Positions 24,253 through 36,803 of a DNA stretch of 64,000 bases are shown in pieces. Under the pieces are notes generated by a model. It was not told the origin of the DNA. It was given only the letters and a program-made list of their open reading frames with translations, and searched no databases. The translations under genes and the position numbers were made by a program. Source of the DNA: Strobilurus pachycystidiatus (taxonomy: Eukaryota > Basidiomycota > Agaricomycetes > Agaricales > Physalacriaceae); contig JAHLMK010000003.1 of NCBI GenBank assembly GCA_019915135.1, forward strand, positions 1,054,001 to 1,118,000, given 5' to 3'. Positions within the stretch are counted from its first letter, which is position 1; each line of letters starts with the position of its first letter.

Positions 24253-25888
24253 ATGGCTCCAGTCGCTACGTCCACCATCCACACTCCTGATGCCGCCCCC
24301 ACTGGCCCCGTCAAGCCGTCCTACCCCAAAGACGATGCAAACTTCAAACTCCCACCGGCGAACACCCTTCGCCGATACGAGAAAGCAGGGATAGACATCT
24401 CACGTATGTGCTTACAAACGCTCGGTGGATGTCCCATAGCTCAAAGTTGACCTGCAGAGGGATACCCATATCTGCCTAACAAGCCCGACTTTGTCCAGGA
24501 TGTCGAGAAGCTCCAGACGAACCTCCGGGAGTATGTCGATCCTGCGACCAGGGCTGACCCCGAGAAGAAGGCGCTCTTTGGTGCTGCGAAGGAAGTTAGA
24601 AACCTCACAATCCACATCGGGGTACGTACTCCGAGTCCTCAAGTCATATTCCAATGCAAGCCAAGCTAACCTGAATCCCTGTCAGACTGAGATAGTCGGC
24701 CTGCAGCTCGCAGAGCTCAATGATAAGCAGCGCGACGAACTGGCCCTCCTCGTGGCGTAAGTTCATCCAAACTCTGTCTTCCCTTTGCTGACACACCATA
24801 TCCTCATAAAAGCGAACGCTCTGTCGTCTGTAAGTGATCCTATCCATATGTCGTTCATTCTTTTCAATGAGTCTGACAAATCGTGTTAGTCTTCCGCGAC
24901 CAAGACCTCTCTCCCCAAGCGCAGAAGGAACTCGGCGTCTACCTCGGTGACGGCGAAATCGAGGTCCACCCCCAAGTCCCGCAGGTCCCCACGCAGCCTG
25001 GCATCACTCTCATCTGGGAGAAGGGCAGGCCCGAATATCTCCTGACCCAAGGAGTCCAAAGGGGATTCAGGAATCCATACCCCTCTGGCACCTACGGATG
25101 TACGGCGGCTTCTACTTCGTTGACGCTTTCAAGTTGACTGACGGGGTGAGAACAGGGCACACGGATCTCGTCCACCTGGCGTACCCACCTGGATACACCC
25201 ATCTTCACCAGGACACTGTTCCTGAAGTTGGAGGAGACACTCTTTGGGCGTCTGGCTACTCTGCTTATGACAAGTTCTCGCCTGGTTTCCGCAAGCTGCT
25301 CGATGGACTGAAGTGAGTGCCAGTGAATGTTTCTCCTCGCGTGTGCTAATCACTTCCCTCATCTTTAGTGGGATATACCGCTCTGCGCACCAGTACAAAG
25401 ATGCAAACGATCCCAGTGCGCCTCCCCGCTTCGTAAACAAGGTTCATCCCCTCGTGAGTGCCTTCTACCCATCCAGATTCTGTCATAATCATCTCATTGT
25501 CAACCAGGTCCGCACCCACCCAGTCACAGGATTCAAGACGGTCTTTGCCAACCGCTCCATGACGGTCGGCATCGAAGGGCTCGACCAAGCAGAGAGCGAT
25601 GCTATCTTGAATCACATTTATGAGTGCGTACAACTTCAAGTTGTTGAGCCTGAATCCTTCTCATCATTCATCTACAGTGTGTACGAGCGCTCCACGGACA
25701 TCCAGGTCCGATGGCATTGGACGCCTGGAACGTCTGCCATCTGGGACAACCGGATCACGATCCATACGGTATCGTATGATTATGAAGGCAAGGGCGAGCG
25801 GCACGGAACGAGGGTGTCGTCGTTGGCTGAGGTGCCGTTCTATGATCCTAAGTCGCAGTCGCGCAGGGAGAAGCTGCAGTTGAATTGA
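24253..25888 (+). CDS. TauD/TfdA-type Fe(II)/2-oxoglutarate dioxygenase
   Basis: At least nine exons encode a protein of about 380 residues, the usual size for fungal TauD homologues. Exon 1 is 24253-24403, and the others run 24458-24621, 24686-24756, 24813-24830, 24890-25099, 25156-25312, 25369-25453 and from 25508. Landmarks are RSVVFFRDQDLSP, LGVYLGDGEIEVHPQVPQVP, the first iron ligands in WHTDLVH (the Trp codon is split by the 25100-25155 intron), THLHQDTVPEVGGDTLWASG, and WDNRITIHTVSYDYEG with the second His and the 2-oxoglutarate-binding region near GERHGTRVSS. The family oxidises sulfonates such as taurine, or related carboxylic acids, releasing succinate and CO2. In fungi the substrate range varies, so the exact substrate is not known. 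It is cytosolic, with no signal peptide. Confidence 0.93.
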
Positions 25889-27025
25889 GGTTGGGAGGGA
25901 ACAGATATTTGTGTGTAGGAATGAGTGTACATGTGTCAAGAATAGAACCGAAACTTCAATGTACATCTAAGAAAGGGCGCCCGAGACGTCTGTCGCATCC
26001 CTCTCCTGGTGTCCGGAAAACTAGGAGGTTTGCACCGTAGTTATAGTTCGTGTTGACAGTCTATGAGTTTTGTCCAGACCAAAAACGAAGCTGAGCCTTC
26101 AATTCTTGCAGGCAATCATTCTTGTTTGTTCTTTGGCATCTTCTGGCGCCTCAGGTGGAAAGGGCGTATCCTATGGTTGGGCCTGTTGACCCCGTTGCAT
26201 TACTTGTGGATGCCGGACGCCCAGAGCCCACCGTCATTCTGCGGGCGTTAAACTTACCGGCGCTAGCCCGCTGCATAGCTGACCGAGAAGAACATCATAT
26301 GGGAAATGGAATCAGACGACAATGTCAACTAATCGCACCTTGAGAGGTAGTCAATTCGACGCATACTCAATGCATATGGCCATTTGACTCTGAATGTCAA
26401 GCGGGGATGGGGACTCGGAACAAGCGGGAGTCGGAATGCCGCTTATGGGCATGTTCGCTCTTGTTTTCGCTACGCTGCTTTGAGTAAGTATGCACTACTG
26501 ACGCTCTTCCGGTGAATTCTTCGATGCTGTCAATTGAAATTACAAGTCATGCGCATCAACTAAGCAACGTTGCTGGAGAAATATATGACTTGCTCCGGAA
26601 TTAATGGAATAGAACCTGTTTAAGAATGTTAGATATATAGTAGACTTACCTCTAGTTTAAGCCGTCGCCTCAGTCTAGGTCGATACTGGAAGCATACTGG
26701 TAGAGTCGCGAATGACCGCAAAGCCTTTGGAACGCGGCGCGATTGAGTACCTTACCCTGCGCTGGTCTCTAGGGCCGTAGCCGCAGTACTTACTTGCCTT
26801 GCACTGTCTTACAGCACTGTGGAACAAGCAGACGTCGATGACGGAGAGACTGTCAAACCAATGACTACAGAGACGACACTAAGTATAGAATTGGGATGAT
26901 GCAGCGATCATGACATCAGCCTTCCCGAGCCCGCCTGTGCAGCTTGTCCATCGCCATCATCATCTCCGGCCATTTTTCCCATTTTGCACCATTTTTGAGC
27001 TGCTTTCCTGCCGCTGCAGGCCATT
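25889..27025. other. Intergenic region, no gene seen
   Basis: 1.1 kb between the dioxygenase and the oxysterol-binding protein. It contains only short frames without motifs. Promoter elements of the downstream gene must lie at its right end, where the sequence turns pyrimidine-rich (26930-27000). Confidence 0.4.
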
Positions 27026-28718
27026 ATGATGGGTTTATTCAGCTCAGCCAGCTCCCACTTCCGTGGCGGTGCGCCAGGCAAGCGCGACGATGACACCGCC
27101 CCAACCGACACCGAGCCCGACGACACCTCCATTCTGTGCGTAATTTACCGCGCCCATGTGCGCCCCCAACCGATGCTGAGCGATGGTGGACAGTGACGAG
27201 GACGAGGGATCCATCATTACTTCCCTCATTTCGCAACTCCGGTGCGCCCTATTGTGCTCTACAGCGCCGGCTTTCTGGTCCTGACGACGCCCCGCAGCGT
27301 CGGCATGGACCTCTCGCGGGTAACGTTCCCGACGTTTGTTCTCGAACCGCGCAGTATGCTCGAGCGCATAACCGACTTCATGTCACATCCCGATCTTATC
27401 TTTGGGTGCGTGGCTGTTGCGTGTCCCGGTGCCGGCGAGCCGTCGTCGAGCTCACCGCTGTGCACAGGGCGGAGAAGGAGAGCGATCCAGAAGAGCGTTT
27501 CATCCGGGTCCTACAGTACTACCTCGCAGGATGGCACATAAAGCCGAAAGGAGTCAAGAAGCCGTGAGTTGCCCTGCCCAGTCAAATCAGCCAAGTCACT
27601 GTTAACTGTGCAGATATAACCCCATTCTTGGCGAATTTTTTCGCTGTCGATACGACTATCCCGACGGCTCGCACGGATTTTACATAGCCGAACAAGTCTC
27701 TCATCATCCACCCATCAGCGCGTTCTACTACATCTCCCCCGCTAACCGCATCCTCATAATGGGTGAGCTGCGGCCAAAGAGCAAATTCCTCGGCAACAGC
27801 GTCTCTACCAACATGGAGGGTGAAAACAGGGTCATACTCCTTGATAAACCAGAGGATGGTGGTAAGTGTCCGCCTTCTCATCTTCAAAAGAGTTCCTCAC
27901 ACTGCTGTAGAATACGTTATCACCATGCCAAACATGTACGCCCGTGGCATATTATTCGGCAAGATGGTCCTCGAGCTCGGGGACACTTGTACAGCACGAA
28001 ACGACAAGCACGGCTTAGTCGCTGACCTTGATTTCAAGACCAAGGGCTTCTTTTCGGGCACCTACAATGCAATACACGGCAAGCTTCGTCATAACACGAC
28101 GGAAATCGGCGAGGTCTCCGGCCGCTGGAGTCATGTAATGGAGGTTAAACAAGTCAAGGTCCGTATGTTCTCTCTGCTCGGAAACGGTTGTGGCGCGTCG
28201 ATTGACTGCATCATTCAACCAATTGAATCCAATCATTGTACAAATTTCTTACAATTTCTCCAGTCGTCTACTAGGCGGGTCCTCTTCGACGCCGTCAAGG
28301 ACGGACAGAAAATTACGCCGAAGTGGGTTCCGCCAGAGGAAGACCAGGAGCTCAACGAGTCAAGAAGGTGCACATTTTCCAACGTCTCTTTTTTCATGCC
28401 GCGTCCTCTGACTTTGAGTCTTGTAGACTCTGGTCTCACCTCACGCAGGCCATCATCGACAAGGACATGGAAGCCGCGACGACCGCCAAGTCCAGCGTGG
28501 AGGACGCTCAGCGCGAGCACCGCAAGGAGCTCGACACATCCGGGAAGACACACGTACCCCGCTTTTTCGTCTTCAAGAATAATCGGTGGGAGCCGAAGAT
28601 CCAGGTTCCCCAGGATCCGGACCAAGCAGAACGTGTCGTCAGCGAATGGCTGGCTCTTGTGCCCCGTCCTGCGTCGGAGAAAGGACCTGTGCCCCCAGAG
28701 AAAGGACCTGCAACCTGA
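27026..28718 (+). CDS. Oxysterol-binding protein (Osh6/7-like ORP)
   Basis: The start at 27026 ([15 protein letters not shown]) is followed by a short acidic N-terminus ([16 protein letters not shown]). Spliced exons then give [76 protein letters not shown], and the family signature [14 protein letters not shown]. Further on come [57 protein letters not shown], and [12 protein letters not shown]. The protein ends with a charged helix and PEKGPAT. It has no PH, ankyrin or FFAT region, so it is a short ORP like yeast Osh6/Osh7, which exchanges phosphatidylserine and PI4P between ER and plasma membrane. The lid LPTF-like motif (TFPTFVLEP) and the His-His pair for PI4P are present. The second Met (27029) could also be the start. 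Confidence 0.95.
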
Positions 28719-29536
28719 TGTACCTTACCACTCACCTACAGTATCTACTCTATTCATCGTAATGCATATCAATCAATCATCCTGGTGTGAAAGGATTTAC
28801 CTTTGTCAGGACCGCTTCTTCAGATCTACACTATGCTTCACGCTTTCTCGTCGTCGTCATGTCTGGCACGGATGCTCGTATGTAGCGCCTGTACTCGAGA
28901 GGTGGCCAGGAGGTGGCCAATCTCAGTCTGGATTTTTAGCCTTGTGTCACGTATCACGTGGTGCTGTGACTAGTTACTTCCAAGGCAGTCCTCGGAACAT
29001 TCGACGTTCCTTCCTTCCACCACGACGTGTTTGAGCTATGCCTTCTTCTCGCCCCCGTTTGTTTGAACTTGTCTTCTTCTAGATCACGTCAAGATCTTGC
29101 ATGGCCCCGGGGGATAGATAATGCTCTCCTGAAACCTTGAATACCTATTCAATCTTGCACGATGAAAACTCGGAATCCACAGATCGAGATAATACGGAGA
29201 AAAATATCTGCGAGTATCTATCAAGGAGCGATGTGATTATAATCTCTGATGTGTGGCGATGATGACCTTGGCCTGATTCGTAGGAGCTTATTGGACGTCC
29301 GCAGTACTACTCGGTGGCAGGTACTACAAGCGCCGTCATACGAACAACACGATGTTGCGCTCAAAACGCGTTCCACGGGTACATCTGTCCATCAGAGATT
29401 GATGTGGGGCTCAAGCGCATTGAACCTTGAGTCATTTCGCTTTCGTACTACCCCGGCGCGCGCGCGAAGATGGTCTTAAAGACCGGCTCGCGTCCCTCCT
29501 TCGCTGTGTACCAATCCCGTTGGCACTACTTCCAAA
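28719..29536. other. Intergenic region, no gene seen
   Basis: 0.8 kb between the ORP gene and the membrane protein. It contains gcgcgcgcg near 29456-29466 shortly before the next start. No coding frame is supported. Confidence 0.4.
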
Positions 29537-30960
29537 ATGTCCGCTGAACAGATGCAAGACGCGATCCTCCCAGCCATGGGAACCATTATCTACATGAATA
29601 CAACCGCGATGGCAACAGGACTTATCTTATACGGTATGTCCCTCTGTAAAATCTGCACGATACGAGACTTTGACACTCGCTTTTTTATGCAGGAATATAC
29701 CTTGTTCTTTTTGCTATCTGCCTTCGCATGACTCTGTAAGTATAGATTTCTCTCTAGTAAGAACCATGTCTTGACGATTCCCAGTGACCGGCCGCTCAAA
29801 TCTGCCGCGTCAAGGATCTTACTCGCAGTCATTCTCCTCCTCTTCGTTTCGACGACGATCCAAAGTGTTTGCAACCTCATGGTCGTCCTCACTGAACTGA
29901 AGGACTACATCATCCATACGAATATGCCATTGCCCGCCCGGATTCCTTACTGGGTGGCTCATAACTTGAATATCACGATTTTGGTTCGATGGCCCATTGC
30001 GATCAATGTAAGATTTGCGCTCGGGCTTTGTTGCAAGTGGCTGACGCTTTCGTAGTTCCTTATCTCAGACTTGATTGTCATTTGGCGTGCATGGGTGCTC
30101 TATCCGCGCTCCGTCCTTGTTCGTTTGGGTCTTCTTGTGATTGCTACAACTGATGCAGGTGCGTGTGAACTCTGATTCGCTTACTGGTGATTTGATTCAG
30201 TTCTGGATAGTCTTGTGGATAACCATGTCCGCCCTCACAAGTAAGCATGCAGCAGACGAAGCTGGCATGTCAGGCACTGCATTCGAGGAGAAACTTACAA
30301 CGGCTACCACATGGTTTTCTCTTGCAACCAATGTCCTTGGGACAGCGTGTATCACGCTGCAAGCATGGTAAGTTTCTCTACGACCTTACCCACAGAGAAG
30401 AAGCTTGAGCGACCCATTTAGGAGACACCTGAAATTCTCGAGACTGGTGTCGCGGCGAAAGGGAGAGGTCACCAGGATCCTCCTTCTGCTCGTCGAGATT
30501 GGTGTGGTATTCGCCGTAATTCAGGTTAGTCCTTCCATCGCTTGAAGCCAGACGTCTTATGCTCATGAACACAGCTTGTGGTTGCAGTCCTGAGAGCCGT
30601 AGACAAGACCCCATTCAGCCATATCGATCATGCAACGATGGTCATCAGCGGGTCTTCGACTTACTTCGCTGTACGCCCATATCATCCAAATCCCTTCCCT
30701 GGCTCACACTCTTGCAGGCCATTCTCCCCACTCTGACGATTGTCATTGTACGATCAAAGCAATCGCTGGAAACCAATGTGATCGCCTCGACTGCCCAGGG
30801 TGGGCACCGTGATAAAACTGAACATCTCACTACCATCCGGTTTGGAGACGGTCCGATTGCGACGTCGATGTCAGACAGTACTCATAGTCGCTCGGCCGAG
30901 GGTGTGAATGACATTGTGGGTGCTACCAAGGAGGAGCACGGCAGCGATGAAGCAGTGTAG
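29537..30960 (+). CDS. Multi-pass membrane protein, receptor-like, function unknown
   Basis: The start at 29537 (MSAEQMQDAILPAMG) lies 7 codons upstream of a first hydrophobic helix. Short exons joined by GTATGT/GTAAGT introns give helices around AMATGLILYG, ILLAVILLLFVSTTIQSV, NLNITILVRWPIAI, LISDLIVIWRAWVL, FWIVLWITMS, WFSLATNVLGTACITLQ, ILLLLVEIGVVFAVIQ and STYFAAILPTLTIVIV, which makes about seven to eight passes. The motif DLIVIWRAWVLYP matches the conserved D-x-x-x-x-x-R-x-W segment of the large agaricomycete seven-pass families. The Ser/Thr-rich tail with acidic residues ends EEHGSDEAV, with the stop at 30958-30960. It belongs to a family different from TM1/TM2 and from the three genes at 42.7, 50.2 and 58.9 kb. 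No ligand or function is known to me. Confidence 0.8.
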
Positions 30961-31209
30961 TGGTCAACACTATGAACTGACTGTATTATATGTATTCTGT
31001 GCATCTCACTTGGTTACTGCTTGCACGTCATCGCGCGCGCGAATCAGACGCGGTAGCTACAGCCTTGGGGCCGTGTTTGTTAGTGAAAACTGTTCATACT
31101 GCTTTGCCGCTCACGTCCGCATAAATATTTGCTGCCAATTGCCAGTCAATTGCCGCGTTTCCGATGTGATTGTCACACGTCACTCGTCCATTTACGAATT
31201 ACAATCATC

Positions 31210-33342
31210 ATGAACCGAGGCGGCGCTGGCCTGCCGTCGTCCTCGCTGTCGCGCTCGGTGCTGGCGAGCAAGCGCGACGCTCGGACAGCCGACCTTGAAC
31301 CGCCGAAGCCCTCCGCGGCGAAACGACAGGCACTCGCGTCTTCATCGAGCTTCGCGGCGCTGGAGAGGCGCATCGCGAGCCTGGAAACTTCAAAGATGGA
31401 ACTGGAGCGGGAGTTACGCCTAAAAGAAACCGACAATGCGCGCCTGGAACAGGAGCGTCGGTGGCTGAGCGAGCAAGAGGAGGTTGAGCGCAAGGCCAAG
31501 GAGGAGGAACAGTCTGCGCGGGATCGGGAAAAGGTATGGTCATCGCAAACTCTCACCAATCAAACAATGGCCGACGTCCTTAGAAAGCGCTCAATGCCGA
31601 GCTGCGCGCCCTCCGTGCCTCTTTTACGACACTGGAGCAGGAACACGCCGACCTGCAGGACACCCACTCTACGCTGGCTCGCACCACGGCGCAAGCCAGC
31701 GCCACCCAGCGCAATGAAATCACGCAACTGCGGCGGCAGCTCGAAATTATCACGGAGAACTTTGACGAGATGAAAGCGCTCGCGGCGGACCGACAGGCCG
31801 ACGTTGAGACACTGCGCGCCGAGTTGGACGATATCTCCACTCAGCAGCAAAGCCGGCCGGCGCAGGACGAAGAGAACATGGCCGTCATCAGGGGGGAGCT
31901 GCATCGGCAGGCGTCACATTTGCGCCAGCTGGAGTCGGTAAATACGAAGCTCAAAGCCGATCTTTTGCGGAACGGTGACGCTGACGTCCTCCGGGAGGAG
32001 AAGCGGGCATTGGAGAGACGATTGCGGGGCATGGACGAGCTACGGCAACGTGTAGCCGAGCTTGAGGGGCAGCTGGACGCGTCGAAAAAGGAGCGGGAAG
32101 ATTGGTATGCACAACTTTCTTTCAAAAAAAGGCGTGTCTGACGCCGCTATACTATAGGGCAAACAAATCGATGGAACAGCCCGGGAATATACCAATATCC
32201 GTCACTCAGCAGATATCTGACCTGCGTCTAGCACACGCCCAGGCTTTGGAAGAGGTTGGCGCCACTAAGTCACTGCTACGGACGAAGGAGGGGGAGATAG
32301 TTGACTTGCAGCAGCGGGAGAACGAGGCGCTGGATCAGATCAAAGCGCTGGAGTGCCAGGTCAAGGCGCTCGATGGCCGGAAGCAACAGGTTGGGCTGTT
32401 AGAGCGTGAGGTCGGATTCTGGAAGGCGCTTGTGGCCAGCTTCCAGAAAGAGAATGAGCAGTCGCCGGACGAGCGGGTTACGCAGCTGGAGGCACTCATT
32501 TCTGACTACAAGGAGACGACGGAGACGTTGACGGCAGAGCTCGAGACGCTCCGGGCGATGGTACCCCAAGAAAAGTTTGTGCTAGAGAAAGAGGCGCATG
32601 CCTCATCACAAGCGGGTATGGTGTCCGACATTGATTTTCATCCTCTGCTGACATTGTTCTAGATCTCGAACGCGTTCAGGCAGAATGCGCCGAGCACTTG
32701 GCACGAATCGATACTCTCGAGCAGGAACTTTTCGATCTTCAAGGCGAGATAGCCGGCGGTCGACATGTTCCACCTGGTAAGCGGGTGCTTACCATGAATG
32801 ACAACCCGTATCAGAATTGGGTCGACATCCGCGAGGAGGTAGTCCAGCGTCTCCGGAGCGAGAACGAGGCTCTTCTACAACGTCTAGCCGAAGTCGAATC
32901 CCGCGTTCCCGCCTCTTCTTCCTCTCCCAATTCCGCCTCTGACGCCGGCATGGTCCCCCGCACCAGCTACGAACTCGTCAACCAGGAGAAGGTCGAGCTC
33001 GAGACCGCGCTCAAACAGAAGGAAAAACGACTCCTCCGCTTGCAGCAGATCTTTGCCTCGAAATCGTCCGAGTTCCGGGAGGCCATCGCATCGATTCTTG
33101 GTGTGAAGCTTGCGTTCTACCCAAATGGTCAAGTACGCGCGACGAGCGTGTTTGATCTCAACGCGTCGTATGTATTCAGTCCGGAGGGTGGGGGTACTAT
33201 GAGCTTGATTGCACAGGGCGAGGGTGGGCCAGAGGATTTAGAGGAGAGGATGGCGTATTGGGTGGGGTCGGAGCAGTGTATACCGGGATTCATGGCTACC
33301 GTTACGTTGGAGTGTTACGAGGCGTCGAAGAAGGCTGAGTAG
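31210..33342 (+). CDS. MAD1: Spindle assembly checkpoint protein Mad1
   Basis: Four exons (31210-31533, 31584-32104, 32158-32615, 32663-33342) join in phase to give 660 residues. The N-terminus is basic and disordered, and residues of about 55-560 are nearly continuous coiled coil. The Mad1-specific part is the segment RVLTMNDNPYQNWVDIR followed by RLRSENEALL, and the C-terminal domain LLRLQQIFASKSSEFREAI, ASILGVKLAFYPNGQVRATS, ending MATVTLECYEASKKAE. This C-terminal RWD-like fold binds Bub1 and kinetochores. The R-L-x-(R/K)-L region corresponds to the RLK motif of other Mad1 proteins. Mad1 recruits and converts Mad2 at unattached kinetochores to delay anaphase. Length is slightly shorter than yeast Mad1. 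The ATG at 31210 has a catcATGAa context and sits 250 bases after the preceding gene. Confidence 0.93.
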
Positions 33343-33816
33343 ATGAGTTTCTGTATTTCATTTGTGTTATTAGTGTATATGTTACTGCCTTTCTTTGCAG
33401 ACTTTGCATTGATTATTTAGTTGGGAGTTCCTTTGCAGGGGGCAGGTCCGTGTTCATAATGATTGTGTATAAGGCTTGATATGTAGAGACCAACGCATCT
33501 CAAAGGTTGCCTTGACACATGCTTCTCGTGGGTAAACATTTGTCGGTCGTTTATCACGCTGTACCTAGTGCGGAGCAGAGGCGGATTCGAAGTAGTACTT
33601 GATCGAAAGGAGAGGCTTATTGATCCTTGTTGACGATACTAAATTCAATGATGACATTGACGAGGTCGACCGCCCAATCGGCTCACAACCGAGCTTGTCT
33701 TCTGGCCTTATCGTTGTCCGGAACTTGCACCATGGGTTTTTCAAAAAGCAAGGAACCTTCCGTTTATCAGCATTATCACTTGACCATCATATCTCACTCT
33801 CTCTTCCACCATCGTC
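33343..33816. other. Intergenic region
   Basis: 3' region of MAD1 and promoter of the F-box gene. It ends in a CT-rich leader (ctctctcttccacc) directly before the ATG at 33817. No gene seen. Confidence 0.45.
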
Positions 33817-36323
33817 ATGGCTGAGGAGGCAAATACATATGGCATCCCTTGGCATTGTGAGTGATATGCCTATGCTGAAGTGTGCATGTTCTCACTCTCA
33901 TCGACAGTATTGACCGGCCCCATCACACACCCATCCCCGTCGCCTCCGTCGGACCTCTCAGGGCTTCAGCTCAAGTCCTCGTCCACCCCGCAGTCTGAGT
34001 CATTCGCCCAGTTCGCCAGAGGCTTCGCGTACGAAGTCGCCGAGTCCGCCGCCCGTCTGCGCGGAACTTTGCCCGAACCCGACGCACCACAGGAGAAATG
34101 GGCGGCCGTAGGCGTCTTCGACGACGCGCTCTTCTCCAATCTTGGCAATCCTGGTGGCGATCTCGAACTTTCTACATATGACAACCTGCAGTGCTGGGAC
34201 ATCACCACCGCTCTATACGGTGATCCCTCACGGATCCTTGTACTCGCTCTTACGGAGCCCTTGGACCCCTTCAAGTATCTTGCTCCCCTGATCTATCTCG
34301 CCCAACACCAGAGAGTGGCGATGAGTAAGCTAATAACATACATCTACTCTAAGAGTGAGTCTACTTTGCTTGCTGGGACGTGCCAAACTCATTCAATGCA
34401 CAGGTGGGGGCGATATCTCGCGTTTCCCGGCGATGACCCTTCAATATTATCTCTATGTCAATATCATCCTCAATGTCTACCCGAGCGCCACCACCCAGAT
34501 TCTCTGCCCTCAAGGAATCGATTATGCAGCGCGTGGCGGATACTATGATGTGGAAGACAACATCCATTCCGAGTTCTGGACAGGAGTCCACGGTCGCGTT
34601 CAGCGAGATTCGACCATACTTGACACGTATCTGAAACGGTGCTTCGATGTCATCGTTTCGTGGTACACAGTCTTGAAGGAGGCTGCAGAAAGGGATGAAG
34701 CTGTCGCCAAACCACCACCGCGGTTTGGATGCGAGGTTTTGGAGAAACTCATCTTGGGCCTGTTGAGCAACCAGAACAGCATCTTTAGATGCGAATGGCA
34801 TGCCTCAATATCCAGCCTCCGCCCTCCAACTCTGACCACTCATCCAGCCGAGAACTTCTCCTTCGAACTCCTCCCAATCGAGCTTCATATGCACATCTTC
34901 TCCTTCCTGCCTCCTCATACCTTCTTGAATGCAGTCCAAGTCTGTAAGTGGATGCGGAGCGTGTGCATCCCACTGTTGTACTCCGATCCCCTCGCGGCTG
35001 CTGGAGGTGACATTTACAAGCGCACACGAACCCTTGATGCGCTTTTTGCTACCCGCTGGGACCTGTCTTGTCACCTACGACGATACCACATCTTTCTTGC
35101 CGACATTGTCAGTGTGTCCGAGGACGTATTATGGTACAGCATGCCGACGTGGTGGGCCTCAGCGACCAGCATCATATCTCTCATATTCTTTTGTCCGTCT
35201 ATGGATGGATGGTGCACTTGCGAGCGTGGTGCCCCTTCATGTCACCATCACAATGTCGAAGAACAAGCTCTATCGACTGTGTCATCGTATTGGCCAAATG
35301 TAACCTCGCTTGTGGTGGATCGATGTGCAGAGGCTAGACCGTCACACGACGTCTTTCCTGAGAGGCCCGCACGCATCGTGTGGCACCGACTTACTCATCT
35401 GACGGTCCCAGTTCTGTGTCGTCCCTCTATACTATTCTTAATCATGAACGGAAGCGCGTCGACCTTGCGTGAAGTCAGCATTGACTCGCTATTCGACACA
35501 AACGTGGACGTATGCCCAATCTGCCCCAATGTCACCAAGCTGACACTCCACGCACGGCTTACCCACCCGGCCATGCAAGAGCTCCTCTCCTGCTTCCCTG
35601 CAGTGACTTCTCTCCACCTCATTTCCTCCCGAAGACCGGAAAAGTCCCCCATTCCGCTTGATCTCGCAGCGTCGTCACCGCGGCTCGAGTATCTCGAGTT
35701 CGACTATTACGCCGTCGGCTACTTTCCAGCACGCTTGCGCGCGCTACGTCTTCACATGAAAACGGAGGTCGTCTCAAGTTGTGAATCGTTGGAGGCCCTC
35801 GTGCTCGTTGGTAATTGGTCCATCCCACGATTGAAGACAGCGAGCAGGATTGCTGGAAGGTCTCTCCGGTTTTTGCAGTTGGTGAATGAGTACTACAAGC
35901 CGGAGATCCCTCAGGGCCTCGTCAGTACTCTCTTGACCTCAACTTTCATGACGCTCACGTCTCTTCTAGCTGGAACTAGCAGATGTTGTCGCAACGCACT
36001 ACCCCTCTGTTGACACGCTCGTCATGGAGGTCATGCAGCTCACCGTGCGTCCGCGGCGGATGGACTACCAGCGAGATGACGGTCTGGATGAGGTCCAGCG
36101 GGAGTGCGCTGTGAGGTTCTTCGAGCGGTGTCCGAACCTGAGAACAGTATCGTTCAATGGGATTCCGCCGTTGTGTGATCCGCCAGGCCGCTTTCCAAGG
36201 AGGGTCTGGAGGAGGGTGGAGAACGAGGAAAAACAGGGGATTGAGGCGGAGATGATCGGGAGCGTGGCTGGGAGAGGGGCGATTGTGTGGACTGAGCTTG
36301 GGTACCACTCAGGTCCGGCATAG
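33817..36323 (+). CDS. F-box protein with an extra N-terminal domain
   Basis: Four exons start at 33817 (MAEEANTYGIPWH), with introns at about 33857-33907, 34333-34404 and 35921-35969, giving about 780 residues. Residues 1-340 form a domain that I do not recognise (WAAVGVFDDALFSNLGNP, then QYYLYVNIILNVYPSATTQ and EDNIHSEFW). The F-box follows at about 34859-34985: FELLPIELHMHIFSFLPPH, then VCKWMRSVCIPLLYSD. The rest is a typical irregular leucine-rich region (LTHLTVPVLCRP, VTKLTLHARLTHP, SLEALVLVGNW, PNLRTVSFNGIPPLCDP). F-box proteins recruit substrates to SCF ubiquitin ligases. The substrate is unknown. F-box proteins normally carry the F-box near the N-terminus, so the 340-residue leader is unusual. 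A second model with two separate genes is possible if a promoter lies near 34700, but the frame is open throughout. Confidence 0.75.
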
Positions 36324-36803
36324 GTACAACGTTCATCGTCTGCACGAACTCTGGTAGCACACTGGTGGGGTGAGGGCGGGCCGGAGGATCTGGAGGAGAG
36401 GATGACAAGGTTCGCACAGCGCTCTCATGAAAGACCTGTATTCATGTCACACACCATCGGAACATCAGCTACAGTTGGATGCGGCCGTGAACCGTATGTG
36501 GTTATGTACCAACGCATTGCACTACATGAACGATGGACTCGGGGATCCTTGAGATTCTAGATCTGGGTTTATTGGGCGTTTTTGAGTGGTCATTGCGTGA
36601 TTCAAGGGTAAGTTTGAGCTGGTCCCGGGTTGCGGACCGAGATACACCGACATCAGTCGAGTCTGTTCGGATTGCGTCGAGCAGCTTGAGTAGAGGCCTT
36701 GATGGGGTATAAGATGCCCTGCAAACACACGTAGATTCGGCTGAACACCGTGTAATTGATATGGTCAGTGCATGTATGTAGATGTGCGCTAGCAGAGCTT
36801 GCT
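36324..36803. other. Convergent intergenic region
   Basis: 3' regions of the F-box gene and DBP3 face each other here. No gene seen. Confidence 0.4.

Noticed and set aside
26063..26343. Short frames between the dioxygenase and the ORP gene
   Set aside because: They overlap in different frames, lack motifs and do not join by splice sites.
29249..29479. 76-codon plus-strand frame upstream of the membrane protein
   Set aside because: It has no conserved features and lies in the promoter region of the next gene.
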